From NCBI RefSeq assembly GCF_900090325.1, contig NZ_FMHW01000002.1, forward strand, positions 3,845,001 through 3,909,000: a stretch of 64,000 nucleotides of DNA, in the 5' to 3' direction. The DNA is from Micromonospora pallida. Its GTDB lineage: Bacteria > Actinomycetota > Actinomycetes > Mycobacteriales > Micromonosporaceae. The notes below the pieces were generated by a model. That model worked only from the letters and a program-made list of their open reading frames with translations, had not been told where the DNA came from and searched no databases. This document shows, one piece after another, positions 1 through 9,903 of this stretch. The position numbers and the translations under genes are program-made. The stretch's first letter is position 1. Each line of letters starts with the position of its first letter.

Positions 1-361
1 CGACGGTGGGGTGGGCGTCCCGGAACCGGCGCAGCACCGGCGGGGCGAGCGAGGTCACCAGGCTGGGGGTGGCGCCGAGGCGGACCCGCCCCCGGCGCAG
101 GCCGACCAGCTCCTGCACCTCCCGGTGCGCGGTCTCCACGTCGGCGAGGATCCGCTTGGCGGAGGGGAGCAGCACCTCACCGGCGGCGGTGAGGGCGATG
201 TTGCCCCGGACCCGCTCGAACAGGGGGGTGCCGAGCTCGGTCTCCAGGGCGTGAATTTGCTTACTCAACGACGGTTGGGTGATGCCGACGTGTTCGGCAG
301 CTTGGGTGAAATGTCGTAGTTCGGCCACTGCCACGAAGTACCTGAGCTGATGGAACTGCAT
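1..361 (-). CDS. LysR-family transcriptional regulator (N-terminal part, runs off the window)
   Basis: The minus strand reads MQFHQLRYFVAVAELRHFT and continues through the canonical LysR winged-helix region (AAEHVGITQPSLSKQIHALE, residues about 17-36) into the start of the effector domain (LRRGRVRLGATPSL), where the window ends. Only about 120 residues are present. ATG at 359-361 gives the family's usual start; an in-frame ATG at 365-367 would add two residues but overlaps the palindromic box at 366-380. The gene is divergent from sdhC, and a LysR gene next to sdhCAB is a common actinobacterial arrangement, so control of succinate dehydrogenase is a reasonable inference. The effector is unknown. 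Confidence 0.9.
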   Translation of the reverse strand, partial: MQFHQLRYFVAVAELRHFTQAAEHVGITQPSLSKQIHALETELGTPLFERVRGNIALTAAGEVLLPSAKRILADVETAHREVQELVGLRRGRVRLGATPSLVTSLAPPVLRRFRDAHPTV

Positions 362-365
362 CGGC

Positions 366-402
366 ATAGCTTAGGGCTATGCATGGTGTGACTTCCATGC
401 AT
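366..402. promoter_or_regulatory. Candidate LysR operator: T-N11-A box plus adjoining palindrome
   Basis: Two perfect inverted repeats lie between the divergent LysR gene and sdhC. ATAGC-N5-GCTAT (366-380) fits the classical T-N11-A LysR-box geometry, and ATGCATGG-N8-CCATGCAT (379-402) follows directly, sharing two bases. The position suits autoregulation and control of sdhC. Binding is inferred from sequence only. Confidence 0.55.
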
Positions 403-439
403 TGGACGACTAATCGCAGTTCCTCCTAGCGTCGATGCC

Positions 440-1129
440 GTGGTAGTCACGACAACTCGGTCGCCCGTCCGCTCCAGCGTGGGCCTGAAGGCCGTCATGG
501 CGGTGACCGGCATCGTCCTGGTGCTGTTCCTCGTCGCGCACATGGTCGGCAACCTGAAGGTGTTCGCCGGCCAGTCCTCGTTCGACCACTACGCGCACTG
601 GCTCCGGGAGATCGGCGCGCCGGTCCTGCCGGGGGTCTGGTTCCTGTGGATCCTGCGGGCCGGTCTGCTGGTGGCGGTGCTCGCCCACATCGCGGCGGCC
701 ACCACGCTCGCCCTGCGGGCCCGCGCCGCCCGGCCGGTCCGCTACGCCCACCGCAAGAAGGTGCAGGGCAGCTACGCCGCCCGGACCATGCGCTGGGGTG
801 GCGTGATCATCCTGCTCTTCGTGATCTACCACATCCTCGACCTGACCACCGGGACGCTGAACCCGGTCGGTGACCCGACCCGCCCGTACGCCAACGTGGT
901 CGCCGACTTCGCCCCGTCGCGCTGGTACGTCACCCTCTTCTACACCCTGGCGGTCGTCTCCGTCGGGTTCCACCTGCGGCACGGCGTCTTCAGCGCACTG
1001 CGCAGCCTCGGGCAGCAGACCCCGAACGGCGAGCGCCGGGCGCGGGTGATCGCGCTGGCCTTCGCCGTCGTGCTCTGCGCCGGCTACCTGTCGGTGCCGT
1101 TCGCCGTACTCACCGGATTGGTGGACTGA
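440..1129 (+). CDS. sdhC: Succinate dehydrogenase cytochrome b subunit
   Basis: A 229-residue integral membrane protein with about five hydrophobic helices, as in the single-subunit cytochrome b anchor of type B-like succinate:menaquinone oxidoreductases. Conserved features include [16 protein letters not shown] near residues 37-52 and histidines in the helices (HMVGN, HIAAATT, YHILDL, FHLRHG) that can serve as haem ligands. It anchors SdhA and SdhB at the membrane and passes electrons to menaquinone. The GTG at 440 is chosen because the ATG at 434 runs into a stop after two codons. sdhA begins two bases after the stop, indicating one operon. Confidence 0.93.
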   Translation: MVVTTTRSPVRSSVGLKAVMAVTGIVLVLFLVAHMVGNLKVFAGQSSFDHYAHWLREIGAPVLPGVWFLWILRAGLLVAVLAHIAAATTLALRARAARPVRYAHRKKVQGSYAARTMRWGGVIILLFVIYHILDLTTGTLNPVGDPTRPYANVVADFAPSRWYVTLFYTLAVVSVGFHLRHGVFSALRSLGQQTPNGERRARVIALAFAVVLCAGYLSVPFAVLTGLVD

Positions 1130-1131
1130 TC

Positions 1132-3069
1132 ATGGATCTCTACCGCGAGGGCGACCCGGTCGCCGACGGCCGGGCTCCCGACGGCCCGATCGAGACCCGC
1201 TGGGAACGCCGCCGCTTCGAGGCCAAGCTGGTCAACCCGGCCAACCGCCGGAAGATGACGGTGATCGTGGTCGGCACCGGCCTGGCCGGTGGCTCGGCCG
1301 CCGCCACGCTCGCCGAGCAGGGCTACCGGGTCAGGTCGTACTGCTACCAGGACAGCCCGCGCCGGGCGCACTCGATCGCCGCGCAGGGCGGCATCAACGC
1401 CGCCAAGAACTACCGCAATGACGGCGACTCGGTGCACCGGCTCTTCTACGACACCGTCAAGGGCGGCGACTTCCGCTCCCGGGAGTCGAACGTGCACCGG
1501 CTGGCCGAGGTGTCGGTGAACATCATCGACCAGTGCGTCGCCCAGGGGGTGCCGTTCGCCCGCGAGTACGGCGGCCTGCTCGACACCCGCTCGTTCGGCG
1601 GCGCGCAGGTGCAGCGCACCTTCTACGCCCGGGGCCAGACCGGCCAGCAGCTGCTGCTTGGGGCGTACCAGGCCCTGGAGCGGCAGATCGGGCTCGGCAA
1701 CGTCGAGATGAACGCCCGGCACGAGATGCTGGAGCTGGTCGTGGTGGACGGACGGGCCCGGGGCATCGTGGTCCGGGACCTGGTCACCGGTGAGATCACC
1801 ACGGAGTTCGCCGACGCGGTCGTGCTCGCCTCCGGCGGGTACGGCAACGTCTTCTACCTCTCCACCAACGCCAAGGGCTGCAACGTCACCGCCACCTGGC
1901 GGGCGCACCGCAAGGGCGCGTACTTCGCCAACCCCTGCTACACGCAGATCCACCCGACCTGCATCCCGGTCTCCGGCGACCACCAGTCGAAGCTGACCCT
2001 GATGAGCGAGTCGCTGCGCAACGACGGTCGGGTCTGGGTGCCGAAGACCAAGGGCGACCAGCGCAACCCGAAGGACATCCCCGAGGACGAGCGGGACTAC
2101 TACCTCGAGCGGATCTACCCGTCCTTCGGCAACCTGGTCCCCCGGGACATCGCCTCCCGCGCCGCCAAGAACGTCTGCGACGAGGGGCGCGGCGTCGGCC
2201 CGACCGGGCTCGGGGTCTACCTCGACTTCGCCGACGCCGTCGCCCGGCTCGGCCGCAAGGCCGTCGAGGCGAAGTACGGCAACCTCTTCGAGATGTACGA
2301 GCGGATCACCGGCGAGGACCCGTACCAGGTGCCGATGCGGATCTACCCGGCGGTGCACTACACCATGGGCGGGCTCTGGGTCGACTACGACCTCCAGTCG
2401 ACCATCCCCGGCCTGTTCGTGATCGGCGAGGCGAACTTCTCCGACCACGGCGCCAACCGGCTCGGCGCGTCCGCCCTGATGCAGGGCCTCGCCGACGGGT
2501 ACTTCGTACTGCCCAACACCATCGCCAACTACCTGGCCGCCGGCCCGTTCGAGAAGGTCGACGCGAGCCACCCGGCGGCGGTCGAGGCCCGCACCGACGT
2601 CGAGGACCGGATCGCCCGGCTGCTCGCCGTCGACGGCGACCGCACGGTGGACTCGTTCCACCGCGAGCTGGGCCAGATCATGTGGGAGCACTGCGGCATG
2701 GAGCGCAGCGACGCCGGGCTGCGCAAGGCGATCGACGAGATCCGGGCGCTGCGTGAGCAGTTCTGGCAGCGGGTCCGGGTGCCCGGCGACGGCGAGGGCC
2801 TCAACCAGTCGCTGGAGAAGGCCGGCCGGGTGGCCGACTTCTTCGAGCTGGCCGAGCTGATGTGCGTCGACGCCCTGCACCGGGAGGAGTCCTGCGGCGG
2901 CCACTTCCGGGCCGAACACCAGACGCCGGACGGCGAGGCGCAGCGCGACGACGAACGGTTCGCGTACGCGGCGGCGTGGGAGTTCACCGCCGCCGGTGAG
3001 CCCCCGGTGCTGCACAAGGAAGACCTGACCTTCGAATACGTCCACCCGACGCAGCGGAGCTACAAGTGA
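1132..3069 (+). CDS. sdhA: Succinate dehydrogenase / fumarate reductase flavoprotein subunit
   Basis: 645 residues, the usual length for the long actinobacterial SdhA of this class. It oxidises succinate to fumarate with covalently bound FAD. Visible motifs are the dinucleotide-binding [18 protein letters not shown] (about residues 47-64), [15 protein letters not shown] containing the histidine that normally carries FAD, the active-site region [24 protein letters not shown], and [19 protein letters not shown]. It is the middle gene of sdhCAB; its stop overlaps the sdhB start (GTGA). The protein sits on the cytoplasmic face of the complex. Confidence 0.96.
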   Translation: MDLYREGDPVADGRAPDGPIETRWERRRFEAKLVNPANRRKMTVIVVGTGLAGGSAAATLAEQGYRVRSYCYQDSPRRAHSIAAQGGINAAKNYRNDGDSVHRLFYDTVKGGDFRSRESNVHRLAEVSVNIIDQCVAQGVPFAREYGGLLDTRSFGGAQVQRTFYARGQTGQQLLLGAYQALERQIGLGNVEMNARHEMLELVVVDGRARGIVVRDLVTGEITTEFADAVVLASGGYGNVFYLSTNAKGCNVTATWRAHRKGAYFANPCYTQIHPTCIPVSGDHQSKLTLMSESLRNDGRVWVPKTKGDQRNPKDIPEDERDYYLERIYPSFGNLVPRDIASRAAKNVCDEGRGVGPTGLGVYLDFADAVARLGRKAVEAKYGNLFEMYERITGEDPYQVPMRIYPAVHYTMGGLWVDYDLQSTIPGLFVIGEANFSDHGANRLGASALMQGLADGYFVLPNTIANYLAAGPFEKVDASHPAAVEARTDVEDRIARLLAVDGDRTVDSFHRELGQIMWEHCGMERSDAGLRKAIDEIRALREQFWQRVRVPGDGEGLNQSLEKAGRVADFFELAELMCVDALHREESCGGHFRAEHQTPDGEAQRDDERFAYAAAWEFTAAGEPPVLHKEDLTFEYVHPTQRSYK

Positions 3070-3821
3070 ACCTGACCCTGCGCATCTGGCGCCAGTCCGG
3101 CCCGAAGGACAAGGGTCGGATGGTGACGTACCAGGTCGAGGACGTCTCCCCGGACATGTCCTTCCTGGAGATGCTCGACGTGCTCAACGAGCGGCTGATC
3201 CTCGCCGGTGAGGAGCCGGTCGCCTTCGACCACGACTGCCGCGAGGGCATCTGCGGCATGTGCGGCCTGATGATCAACGGCAACGCGCACGGGCCGCAGC
3301 GCGGCACCACCGCCTGCCAGCTGCACATGCGGCAGTTCGCCGACGGGGACACCATCGACATCGAGCCGTGGCGGGCGCGGGCCTTCCCGGTGGTCAAGGA
3401 CCTGGTGGTCGACCGGGGCGCGTTCGACCGGATCATCGCGGCCGGCGGGTACGTCACCGCGCCGACCGGCAGCGCCCCCGAGGCGCACGCCACCCCGGTG
3501 CCGAAGGTCGACGCGGACGCCGCCTTCGAGGCGGCGGCCTGCATCGGCTGCGGCGCCTGCGTGGCCGCCTGCCCGAACGGCTCGGGGATGCTCTTCACCG
3601 CCGCCAAGGTCACCCAGCTCTCGCTGCTGCCACAGGGCCAGCCCGAGCGGTACACCCGGGTGATCGGCATGGTCGACGCGCACGACGAGGCCGGCTTCGG
3701 CGGCTGCACCAACGCCGGTGAGTGCACGGTGGTCTGCCCGAAGGGCATCCCGCTGAACACCATCGGTCGGCTCAACCGGGACTACCTGAAGGCCACCGCG
3801 AAGCGGGGCGACACCGCCTGA
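3066..3821 (+). CDS. sdhB: Succinate dehydrogenase iron-sulfur subunit
   Basis: 251 residues with the cysteine pattern of an SdhB/FrdB protein. [10 protein letters not shown] and the later TTACQL cysteine hold the [2Fe-2S] cluster (about residues 59-93); [15 protein letters not shown] (about 159-173) and [14 protein letters not shown] (about 215-228) supply ligands for the [4Fe-4S] and third clusters. It relays electrons from SdhA to the quinone site at SdhC. The GTG start overlaps the sdhA stop, implying translational coupling, and a strong hairpin follows the stop, marking the operon end. Confidence 0.96.
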   Translation: MNLTLRIWRQSGPKDKGRMVTYQVEDVSPDMSFLEMLDVLNERLILAGEEPVAFDHDCREGICGMCGLMINGNAHGPQRGTTACQLHMRQFADGDTIDIEPWRARAFPVVKDLVVDRGAFDRIIAAGGYVTAPTGSAPEAHATPVPKVDADAAFEAAACIGCGACVAACPNGSGMLFTAAKVTQLSLLPQGQPERYTRVIGMVDAHDEAGFGGCTNAGECTVVCPKGIPLNTIGRLNRDYLKATAKRGDTA

Positions 3822-3830
3822 CGTTCCGCC

Positions 3831-3870
3831 CCGGCAGGGTGCCCCGCCACGGTCCGGGGCACCCTGCCGG
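3831..3870 (+). terminator. Intrinsic-type terminator after sdhCAB
   Basis: A perfect 15-bp inverted repeat (CCGGCAGGGTGCCCC / GGGGCACCCTGCCGG) around a 10-base loop begins ten bases after the sdhB stop. There is no T-run, as is usual for actinobacterial terminators. Confidence 0.8.
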
Positions 3871-4282
3871 CCGGTCCGGCACGGTGCACGACGCATTCAC
3901 CGACGCCGTCGCCCTCCGGCAGCAGAATTTCCAGGGGCAATCGAGAACTTCTGGTGAACGCGGACAACGGCCGTCCCGCACGTTTATGCCGAGTAAACAA
4001 CGGTAATTTGACGCAGGCCGGAAATAGCCGCCGGAAAGACCGCTCACCACCGCACCAACCGCCCGCCGCGCCTGTCGAACGGCCGATCTACGGGCGACCC
4101 CGGTTTCAAATTATTTAATGACGACAATCAGTCGAATGCCATTCATGAGCGTGTTAACGTCTCCTCCACACGGCTCCCGGATCGCAGTAACCCGACGGGA
4201 CCGCCCCTCTCCACTCGGCGGCGATTCCGGTGACCCGTCTCGGGCTCCGCGCCGCTCCTGAACGGTGTCGGAAGGAAGACTG
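3871..4282. other. Intergenic region with an A+T-rich upstream segment
   Basis: No gene is supported here. The central part (about 3925-4165) is clearly richer in A and T than its surroundings, with runs such as CAAATTATTTAATG (4107-4120) and GTTAAC near 4153, and probably holds the promoter of the secreted protein that follows. A GGAAGGA ribosome-binding site at about 4270-4276 decides that gene's start. Confidence 0.5.
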
Positions 4283-6007
4283 ATGCGTCGGCTCCAACCA
4301 CCAGGTCGACTACTGACCGCCCTCGTCGCCCTGGGTCTCGTGACCACCTCGGCCGCCCCGGCCGCCGCCGAGGTCGAGGCCGGGGGCGCCCGGCCTCCGG
4401 AGAGCGTACGGCTGCTGGCCAAGGCCGCCGCCGACGAGTGCTTCGCCGGAATCGGCGTCGACTACCCGGCCGGGCCGCCCTGCGCGGCGGGCCAGGAGAA
4501 GGTCAACCAGTCGTACGTCTGGGGTCTGGCCAAGGCCGGGCGCAAGCTCTGGTTCGGCACCGGGGCGAACGTCCTCTGCCTGAAGCCGGACGGCTACAAC
4601 GTCCGGGAACCGATCCTGAACGACGACTACGCCTGCGAGTTCGCCAACAGCCAGCCGGCCCGGCAGAACCCGTCCCTGCCGGCCAACCTCGGCGACCACC
4701 GGCCGCCAGAGGTCTACGTCTACGACCTGACGGACGAGCAGCTCACCGAGCGGACCGCGGACATCACCGACGCGTCGCCGGCGGACGCGGCCCTGCTCCG
4801 CTCGACGGCCGGGCTGCGCAGCGGCGCCGCCCACCGGGGCGTGGTGCTGCTCGCCGGCCCCAGCCTCGTCGCCGGCATCAACCTGTTCGCGTTCGACACC
4901 TTCACCGGCAACTTCCTCGGCTCGACCAACCTCGCCGACTACGAGAACATCCGGCACTTCGCCGTCGCCGACGGGGTGCTCTACGCGGGCGTCGGGATGG
5001 GCACCAACGGCGGTGACGCCGGCCGGGTCCTGCGCTGGACGGGTGACCGGACCAACCCGTTCGCCTTCACCGTGGTCGGTGACCTGCCGACCCAGGCCGC
5101 CGACATCACCGCGCACGACGGCCGGCTCTACGTCACCACCTGGCCGAAGGCCATCGTGGAGGGCGCCGCGGCCGGCAGCGGGCTGGACCAGGCCGCCGAC
5201 AACAGCGCCGACCTGGGCAGCCTCTGGATGAGCCCGCCGCTGGCCGACGGCGAGCCCGGCCTCACCCCGCCGGACGCCACCGGCTGGACGCAGGTCTGGT
5301 CGCCCGCCGAGTACGAGCCGGACCCGGTGGTCCGGCGGGTGTACGCGATCGGTGGTCTCGCCTCCTACGGTGGGCAGCTCTACTGGGGCACCATGCACGT
5401 CCCGCTCCAGGCCACCGCGCTGCACGTCCGGGTCTACCCGCCGAAGAACCAGGACCAGCTCGCGGCCACCGTGGCGAACACCCAGCGGGCGTTCGCCGTC
5501 TTCCGGGGCCGGGACCTCGGCAGCGCCGACGAGACGGTCGAGACGCTCTACGGCGAGTCCGAGCTGCCGGCGTTCGACCCGACGGCGAACAACGGGGTGG
5601 GCGCCTGGGAGACCACCCCGACCGGCGTGACCCCGGTCCACGGCCGCTCCGGCTTCGGGGACCAGTACAACCTCTACGCCTGGAAGATGACGGTGGCCGG
5701 CGGACGGCTCTACGTCGGCACCATGGACTTCGCCTACATCGCCCTGGAGGGCGAGATGCCGGCGGAGCCGGAGCCCGGGTACGACCCGCCCACCTTCGGC
5801 TCGGACCTGTGGTCGTTCGACGCGCCAGGGCAGCCGGCCCGCGCCGTCGACAAGACCGGCTTCGGCAACCCGCTCAACCAGGGCGTACGGACCATGGTCG
5901 CGGAGGGGTCCACGTTGTACATCGGGATGGCGAACCCGATGAACCTGCGGACCGACCCGACCACCCACCTGGGCGGCTGGGAACTGCACAAGCTGACCCG
6001 ACGCTGA
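4283..6007 (+). CDS. Secreted beta-propeller-like protein of unknown function
   Basis: 574 residues. The ATG at 4283 follows a good GGAAGGA site and starts a Sec-type signal peptide (MRRLQPPGRLLTALVALGL, then an Ala-rich cleavage region ending near AAAEVEA). The mature protein repeats a G-x-LY-x-G/T motif: GVLYAGVGMG, GRLYVTTWP, GQLYWGTMH, GRLYVGTMDF, TLYIGMANP. Such spacing is typical of a propeller of short beta-sheets. No catalytic motif was recognised. It stands alone between two strong terminators. Export is well supported; the fold is inference and the function is not known. An upstream GTG at 4265 is less likely. Confidence 0.8.
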   Translation: MRRLQPPGRLLTALVALGLVTTSAAPAAAEVEAGGARPPESVRLLAKAAADECFAGIGVDYPAGPPCAAGQEKVNQSYVWGLAKAGRKLWFGTGANVLCLKPDGYNVREPILNDDYACEFANSQPARQNPSLPANLGDHRPPEVYVYDLTDEQLTERTADITDASPADAALLRSTAGLRSGAAHRGVVLLAGPSLVAGINLFAFDTFTGNFLGSTNLADYENIRHFAVADGVLYAGVGMGTNGGDAGRVLRWTGDRTNPFAFTVVGDLPTQAADITAHDGRLYVTTWPKAIVEGAAAGSGLDQAADNSADLGSLWMSPPLADGEPGLTPPDATGWTQVWSPAEYEPDPVVRRVYAIGGLASYGGQLYWGTMHVPLQATALHVRVYPPKNQDQLAATVANTQRAFAVFRGRDLGSADETVETLYGESELPAFDPTANNGVGAWETTPTGVTPVHGRSGFGDQYNLYAWKMTVAGGRLYVGTMDFAYIALEGEMPAEPEPGYDPPTFGSDLWSFDAPGQPARAVDKTGFGNPLNQGVRTMVAEGSTLYIGMANPMNLRTDPTTHLGGWELHKLTRR

Positions 6008-6018
6008 CCCGACGCCAC

Positions 6019-6062
6019 GCGGCGCCCGACGACCGGTGGGGACACCGGACGTCGGGCGCCGC
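6019..6062. terminator. Bidirectional terminator between convergent genes
   Basis: A long hairpin with an outer stem GCGGCGCCCGACG / CGTCGGGCGCCGC, an inner stem CCGGTG / CACCGG and a four-base loop lies between the secreted propeller gene and the convergent ABC permease gene. It can serve both strands. Confidence 0.8.
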
Positions 6063-6098
6063 CCGCATCCCCCGGGCCGGGGATGACGTGGGTTGGGG

Positions 6099-7352
6099 TC
6101 AGGGTGTGGCCAGGGCCTCGGTGGGCGACAGCCGGCTGGCCCGGATCGCCGGGTAGAGCCCGGCCACCGCGCCGATGACGATCGTCGCGCCGATGCCACC
6201 CGCCATCACCCACAGCGGCACCACCGCCGGCCAGTCCCGGGAGAAGGCATAGCCGGCGGTCACCACGACCCCGAGCAGCACCCCGCCCAGCCCGCCGAGG
6301 GCGGAGAGCAGCAGCGACTCGGCGAGGAACTGGGTCCGGACCTGTCCCCGGGTGGCACCGAGCGCCCGGCGCAACCCGATCTCCGCCCGCCGTTCCAGCA
6401 CCGAGATGACCATGGTGTTGGCCACCCCGACGCCGCCCACCAGCAGGGCCACCGCGCCCAGGCCCAGCAGCAGACCGGTGAACGCCTCGTCGGTGGCCTG
6501 CCGGGCGGCGAGCGCGTCCGAGGGTCGCGACACCTGGATCTCGTTGGCCTGTTCCGGGTTGGCGGTCGCCGCCAGCACCGCGCGTACCGCCTCGACGTGT
6601 TCCTCGGCGGAGCGGGTGTAGATCCGGGTCGGGTGCCCGTCCAGGCCGAGGTAGGTGGTGGCGGCCGGCCAGCCGACCAGCGCCGCCGAGTCGAGTTCCG
6701 GGGCGAGCGGCACCGGCCGGAGGATCCCGATCACGGTGAACCAGCGACCGTCGACGTAGACCTGGATGTCCGGCCCGGCCGCGCCGAGCCCGAGCCGTTC
6801 CGCGGCGACCGCGCCGAGCACGGTGGCCGGATATTGGGCGGTGGCCTCGTTGAGCCAGGTGCCGTGGGCGATCGTGCCCCCGACGGTGTCCAGGACGTCC
6901 AGGGTGACCGCCTGGGTGCCCAGCCCGCCGGTCTGCGCGGTCGGGATCCGGTCCGACCGGTAGACCGGTGTGTCGGCGAGCTGGGCGACCGCGGCGACCT
7001 GCTGCACCGGCCCGATCCTGGAGATCATCGCCACCGACTCGGTCGGCAACTGGGCGTCAGCCCCGAAGAGGGTGCTGCCCGGCGCGACGGTGAGCAGGTT
7101 GGTGCCCAGCGCCGCCAGGGTCCGGTCCAGATCGGCCCGGGACGACGAGGAGATCCCGACGACGCTGATCATCGCCGCGATGCCGATGGCGATGCCCAGC
7201 GCGGAGAGGAAGGCCCGCAGCGGTCGGGTGCGCAGCCCCACGCCACCGACGCGCAGCACGTCGCGCGGGTGCATCCGGGCCGGCCGTAGCCGGTCCGGTC
7301 GCAGCCGGTCCGGTCGGTCGGCGTCCGCCGATCGGGTCGTCGTCGCGGTCAC
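6099..7352 (-). CDS. ABC transporter permease, MacB/FtsX type
   Basis: 417 residues. The layout is that of MacB-like permeases: a short basic N-terminus containing a small duplicated [12 protein letters not shown] stretch, a first membrane helix after [23 protein letters not shown], a large extracytoplasmic domain (about residues 70-285), then three C-terminal helices ([20 protein letters not shown] and following). The C-terminal FtsX signature [19 protein letters not shown] is intact. It is the last gene of a four-gene operon, overlapping its ATPase by four bases. The likely role is export of an amphipathic or cell-envelope-active compound; the substrate is unknown. Confidence 0.9.
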   Translation of the reverse strand: MTATTTRSADADRPDRLRPDRLRPARMHPRDVLRVGGVGLRTRPLRAFLSALGIAIGIAAMISVVGISSSSRADLDRTLAALGTNLLTVAPGSTLFGADAQLPTESVAMISRIGPVQQVAAVAQLADTPVYRSDRIPTAQTGGLGTQAVTLDVLDTVGGTIAHGTWLNEATAQYPATVLGAVAAERLGLGAAGPDIQVYVDGRWFTVIGILRPVPLAPELDSAALVGWPAATTYLGLDGHPTRIYTRSAEEHVEAVRAVLAATANPEQANEIQVSRPSDALAARQATDEAFTGLLLGLGAVALLVGGVGVANTMVISVLERRAEIGLRRALGATRGQVRTQFLAESLLLSALGGLGGVLLGVVVTAGYAFSRDWPAVVPLWVMAGGIGATIVIGAVAGLYPAIRASRLSPTEALATP

Positions 7353-8053
7353 CCGAGCACCCCCAGCGGGGCGTTCTCGGCCACGATCCGCCCGTCCCGC
7401 ATCCGTACCTGGCGGGGCAGGCTCGCCGCGATCTCCCGGTCGTGGGTGATCACCACGACCGTGGTGCCGGCCGCGTGCAGCCCGTGCAGCAGCTCCATCA
7501 CCCCGGCCCCGGAGCTGGAGTCCAGGTTGCCGGTGGGCTCGTCGGCCAGAAGCAACGGCGGTTCGCCGACCACGGCCCGGGCGATCGCCGCCCGCTGCCG
7601 TTCGCCGCCGGAGAGCTGGTGCGGCCGGTGGTCGAGGCGGTGCGCCAGCCCGACCCGGCGCAGCGCGACCTCCGCGCGCCGCAGCCGCTCCCGCCGGGGT
7701 ACGCCCGCGTAGAGCAGGCCGTCGGCGACGTTCTCCACCAGCGGTACGCCCACCGCGAGGTGGAACTGCTGGAACACGAACCCGATCCGGCTGGCCCGCA
7801 GGGCGGACAGCTCCCGGTCGGAGAGCCGCGACGCGTCGTACCCGTCAACGTGGACGGTGCCCGAGGTGGGCCGGTCCAGGGTGCCGATGACGTTGAGCAT
7901 GGTGGACTTGCCGGAGCCCGAGGGACCGACGATGGCCACCAGTTCGCCCCGGTCGATGGTCAGGTCGACCCGGTCCAGGGCGGCGACGGTGTCGCCGTAC
8001 CGCTTGGTCACGTCCCGCAGGCGCACGACGTGGTCGGGGTGTTGGTCAGTCAC
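7349..8053 (-). CDS. ABC transporter ATP-binding protein (MacB/LolD-like)
   Basis: 234 residues with the full nucleotide-binding set: Walker [10 protein letters not shown] (about residues 39-47), Q-loop in FVFQQFHL, signature [14 protein letters not shown], Walker [14 protein letters not shown] and the switch histidine in [14 protein letters not shown] after the Walker B glutamate and the [11 protein letters not shown] form are typical of the MacB/LolD branch. It overlaps both the adaptor gene upstream and the permease gene downstream, so the three are almost certainly translated together and form one exporter. Confidence 0.94.
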   Translation of the reverse strand: MTDQHPDHVVRLRDVTKRYGDTVAALDRVDLTIDRGELVAIVGPSGSGKSTMLNVIGTLDRPTSGTVHVDGYDASRLSDRELSALRASRIGFVFQQFHLAVGVPLVENVADGLLYAGVPRRERLRRAEVALRRVGLAHRLDHRPHQLSGGERQRAAIARAVVGEPPLLLADEPTGNLDSSSGAGVMELLHGLHAAGTTVVVITHDREIAASLPRQVRMRDGRIVAENAPLGVLG

Positions 8054-9230
8054 GGGGCATCCCCACCGTCATCCCCTCGACGACCTCGTCGCCGGAGACC
8101 TCTACCCGGCCGGCGGCGAAGAGGCCGGTCCGCACCGCGACGATCCGGGTGCCCCCCTCGCTCACCATCTGGAGGCCGTAGCCGCCCTCGCTGAGGGCGA
8201 GCAGCGCGGCGACCGGCACGGTGAGCACGTCGGCCCGCTGGGCCGCCACGAACCCGACGTCGATCGCCGCCTGATCGAAGCCGGTGAGGGCGGCCGGGTC
8301 GTCGCCGGTCACCGAGACCTCGACCTTCGTCTCGGAGACCGGATCCTGGCCGGCCGCCCCGGGCGAGGTCTGCACGACCGTCTCGACGGCGCCGATCTTG
8401 CCGGTGGTCCGTTTCCCGTCCGGCAGGGTGAGGGTCACCTGTGCGCCCTTGCGGGCCAGCCGCTGGTCGTCGACGTCCAGGGTGCAGGTGACCAGCCGGG
8501 TGGTGCCGGTGATCGAGAGCACCGTCCGGCCCGGACCGACGGCGTCCCCCACCTCGGCGCCCTGACTGGCCACCCGGACCGTGCCGGCGGCGTAGACGAT
8601 CCGTCCCGGCTCGACCTGCCCGGTCTCGGCCACCCCCAGGTCGTCCTGCCACTGGCGGACCGCGTCGGCGGTGGCGGAGGTGTAGTCGTTGTCGACGGTG
8701 AAGCCGGTGTAGCCCAGGTCGGTGAGGTTCTGTTCGAACTGCTTGACGTCCCGGCCGCTGACCCCGGACCGCAGCGTCCGGTACGCCGGCAGGCTGCCGT
8801 GCAGCAGCACCACCGGGTCGTCGTCGATCCGGTACAGGGCCTTGCCCCGGGCGACCGTGGCGCCGGTGGCGGGCAGCCAGGTCAGCGTGCCGTTGTACCG
8901 GGTGTCCAGGGCGCGCGGTGCGCCGTACCCCAGCTCGCCGGTCTTGGTCTCCCGGTCCACGAGGGTCTGCCGGGCGACGGTGGTGGTGGTCGGCGGAAGC
9001 GGGGCGGCCCCGGCCGAGTCCCCGGCGCTGCCGTCGGCGGCCACCCCGACCGCGACCGCCCCGCCGGCCAGTACGACGGCCGTCCCGGCGGCCAGCACGG
9101 TGGCCGGCCGCCACCGGCGTCGGCTGTGCTTCCGCCCCACCTGCGTCGAGCCCGCTGGCGGTGTCTCCGTCGTGCCGTCGTCCCCGCTCACCGGGGCGGC
9201 CCCGGTGTCGGTGCCCACCGGCGCGCTCAC
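8046..9230 (-). CDS. Membrane-anchored peptidoglycan-binding adaptor of the ABC exporter
   Basis: 394 residues from the GTG at 9230, which overlaps the preceding stop as GTGA; a longer in-frame reading is rejected because it would cover the preceding lipoprotein gene. One membrane helix (about residues 42-63) follows a basic segment, leaving a large external part. That part holds a PG_binding_1-like domain ([17 protein letters not shown] ... [15 protein letters not shown]) and C-terminal barrel-like regions resembling HlyD/MacA adaptors ([28 protein letters not shown]). In Gram-positive bacteria such proteins link MacB-type permeases to the wall. Substrate not known. Confidence 0.88.
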   Translation of the reverse strand: MSAPVGTDTGAAPVSGDDGTTETPPAGSTQVGRKHSRRRWRPATVLAAGTAVVLAGGAVAVGVAADGSAGDSAGAAPLPPTTTTVARQTLVDRETKTGELGYGAPRALDTRYNGTLTWLPATGATVARGKALYRIDDDPVVLLHGSLPAYRTLRSGVSGRDVKQFEQNLTDLGYTGFTVDNDYTSATADAVRQWQDDLGVAETGQVEPGRIVYAAGTVRVASQGAEVGDAVGPGRTVLSITGTTRLVTCTLDVDDQRLARKGAQVTLTLPDGKRTTGKIGAVETVVQTSPGAAGQDPVSETKVEVSVTGDDPAALTGFDQAAIDVGFVAAQRADVLTVPVAALLALSEGGYGLQMVSEGGTRIVAVRTGLFAAGRVEVSGDEVVEGMTVGMPRD

Positions 9231-9769
9231 GACGCCCCCAGCCGTTCGTCGAGGTTGGGCACCACCTCGCGACATTTGTCGAACGCCGCCCGGACCACCG
9301 GGTCCTGCCGGTCGATGTCGGCCTTCCCGGGCTGGATCCGGCCGTCGGCGTCCGGGTCGGGGAAGTTCGGGACACCGTTCTCCCGCATGCAGCGGGCCAG
9401 CTTGCGGACCTGTTCGACCTGGTCGGCGTTGAGCTGCCGGGGCTGTCCGCCGTTCGGGGCGAACTCGCGGCACGCCTGTAGGGCCGCCTGGACCTTGGTG
9501 CGGTCCACGTCGGAGCCGGGCTTGAAGCGCGGTCCGTTCTGGCCCGGCGCCGGATCCGCCACGTCCAGCCCCTGCTCGCGCAGGCATCGGGTGAACCTGA
9601 TCCGACGCTCGTCGTCGCTCAACGCGGCGGCGTCGACCGTCGGCCGCGCACCGTCGCCACCGGCCGTGGCCACCCCGTCGCCGTCCTGGTCGGCCCCACC
9701 GCAGCCGGCCAGTCCGAAGGCCACCACGAGGGGCAGGGCGAGCAGTACGCCCGTCAGCCGTCTCCGCAT
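9227..9769 (-). CDS. Secreted lipoprotein with duplicated Cys-(L/M)-RE motif
   Basis: 180 residues from the ATG at 9769, preceded by AAAGGAG. The N-terminus is a lipoprotein signal (MRRRLTGVLLALPLVVAFGL, then the lipobox LAGC). The mature part contains two similar units, FTRCLREQGLDVADPAP and LARCMRENGVPNFPDPD, each with one cysteine followed by a short Asp/Pro-rich stretch and a second half ending in another cysteine (ALQACREF, AFDKCREV). The repeated unit is seen directly; pairing into disulfides is inference. It heads the exporter operon and may act as an external sensor or substrate-binding component. No function is established. Confidence 0.82.
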   Translation of the reverse strand: MRRRLTGVLLALPLVVAFGLAGCGGADQDGDGVATAGGDGARPTVDAAALSDDERRIRFTRCLREQGLDVADPAPGQNGPRFKPGSDVDRTKVQAALQACREFAPNGGQPRQLNADQVEQVRKLARCMRENGVPNFPDPDADGRIQPGKADIDRQDPVVRAAFDKCREVVPNLDERLGAS

Positions 9770-9903
9770 CGTCTCGTGCTCCTTTCCCGGCCGGCGGGAA
9801 GCCGGCGTCCAGGGACGAGTCAACGTGACGGGGCGTAGCCGGAGCGTAAACGTCGCGGTGCCGTTAACGGCGTGGTTATGCGACGGTGGGCGAGGATGTA
9901 ACG

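Noticed and set aside
1084..3045. 653-residue minus-strand open frame over sdhA
   Set aside because: It is an antisense shadow caused by high third-position G+C; the plus-strand sdhA motifs are unmistakable.
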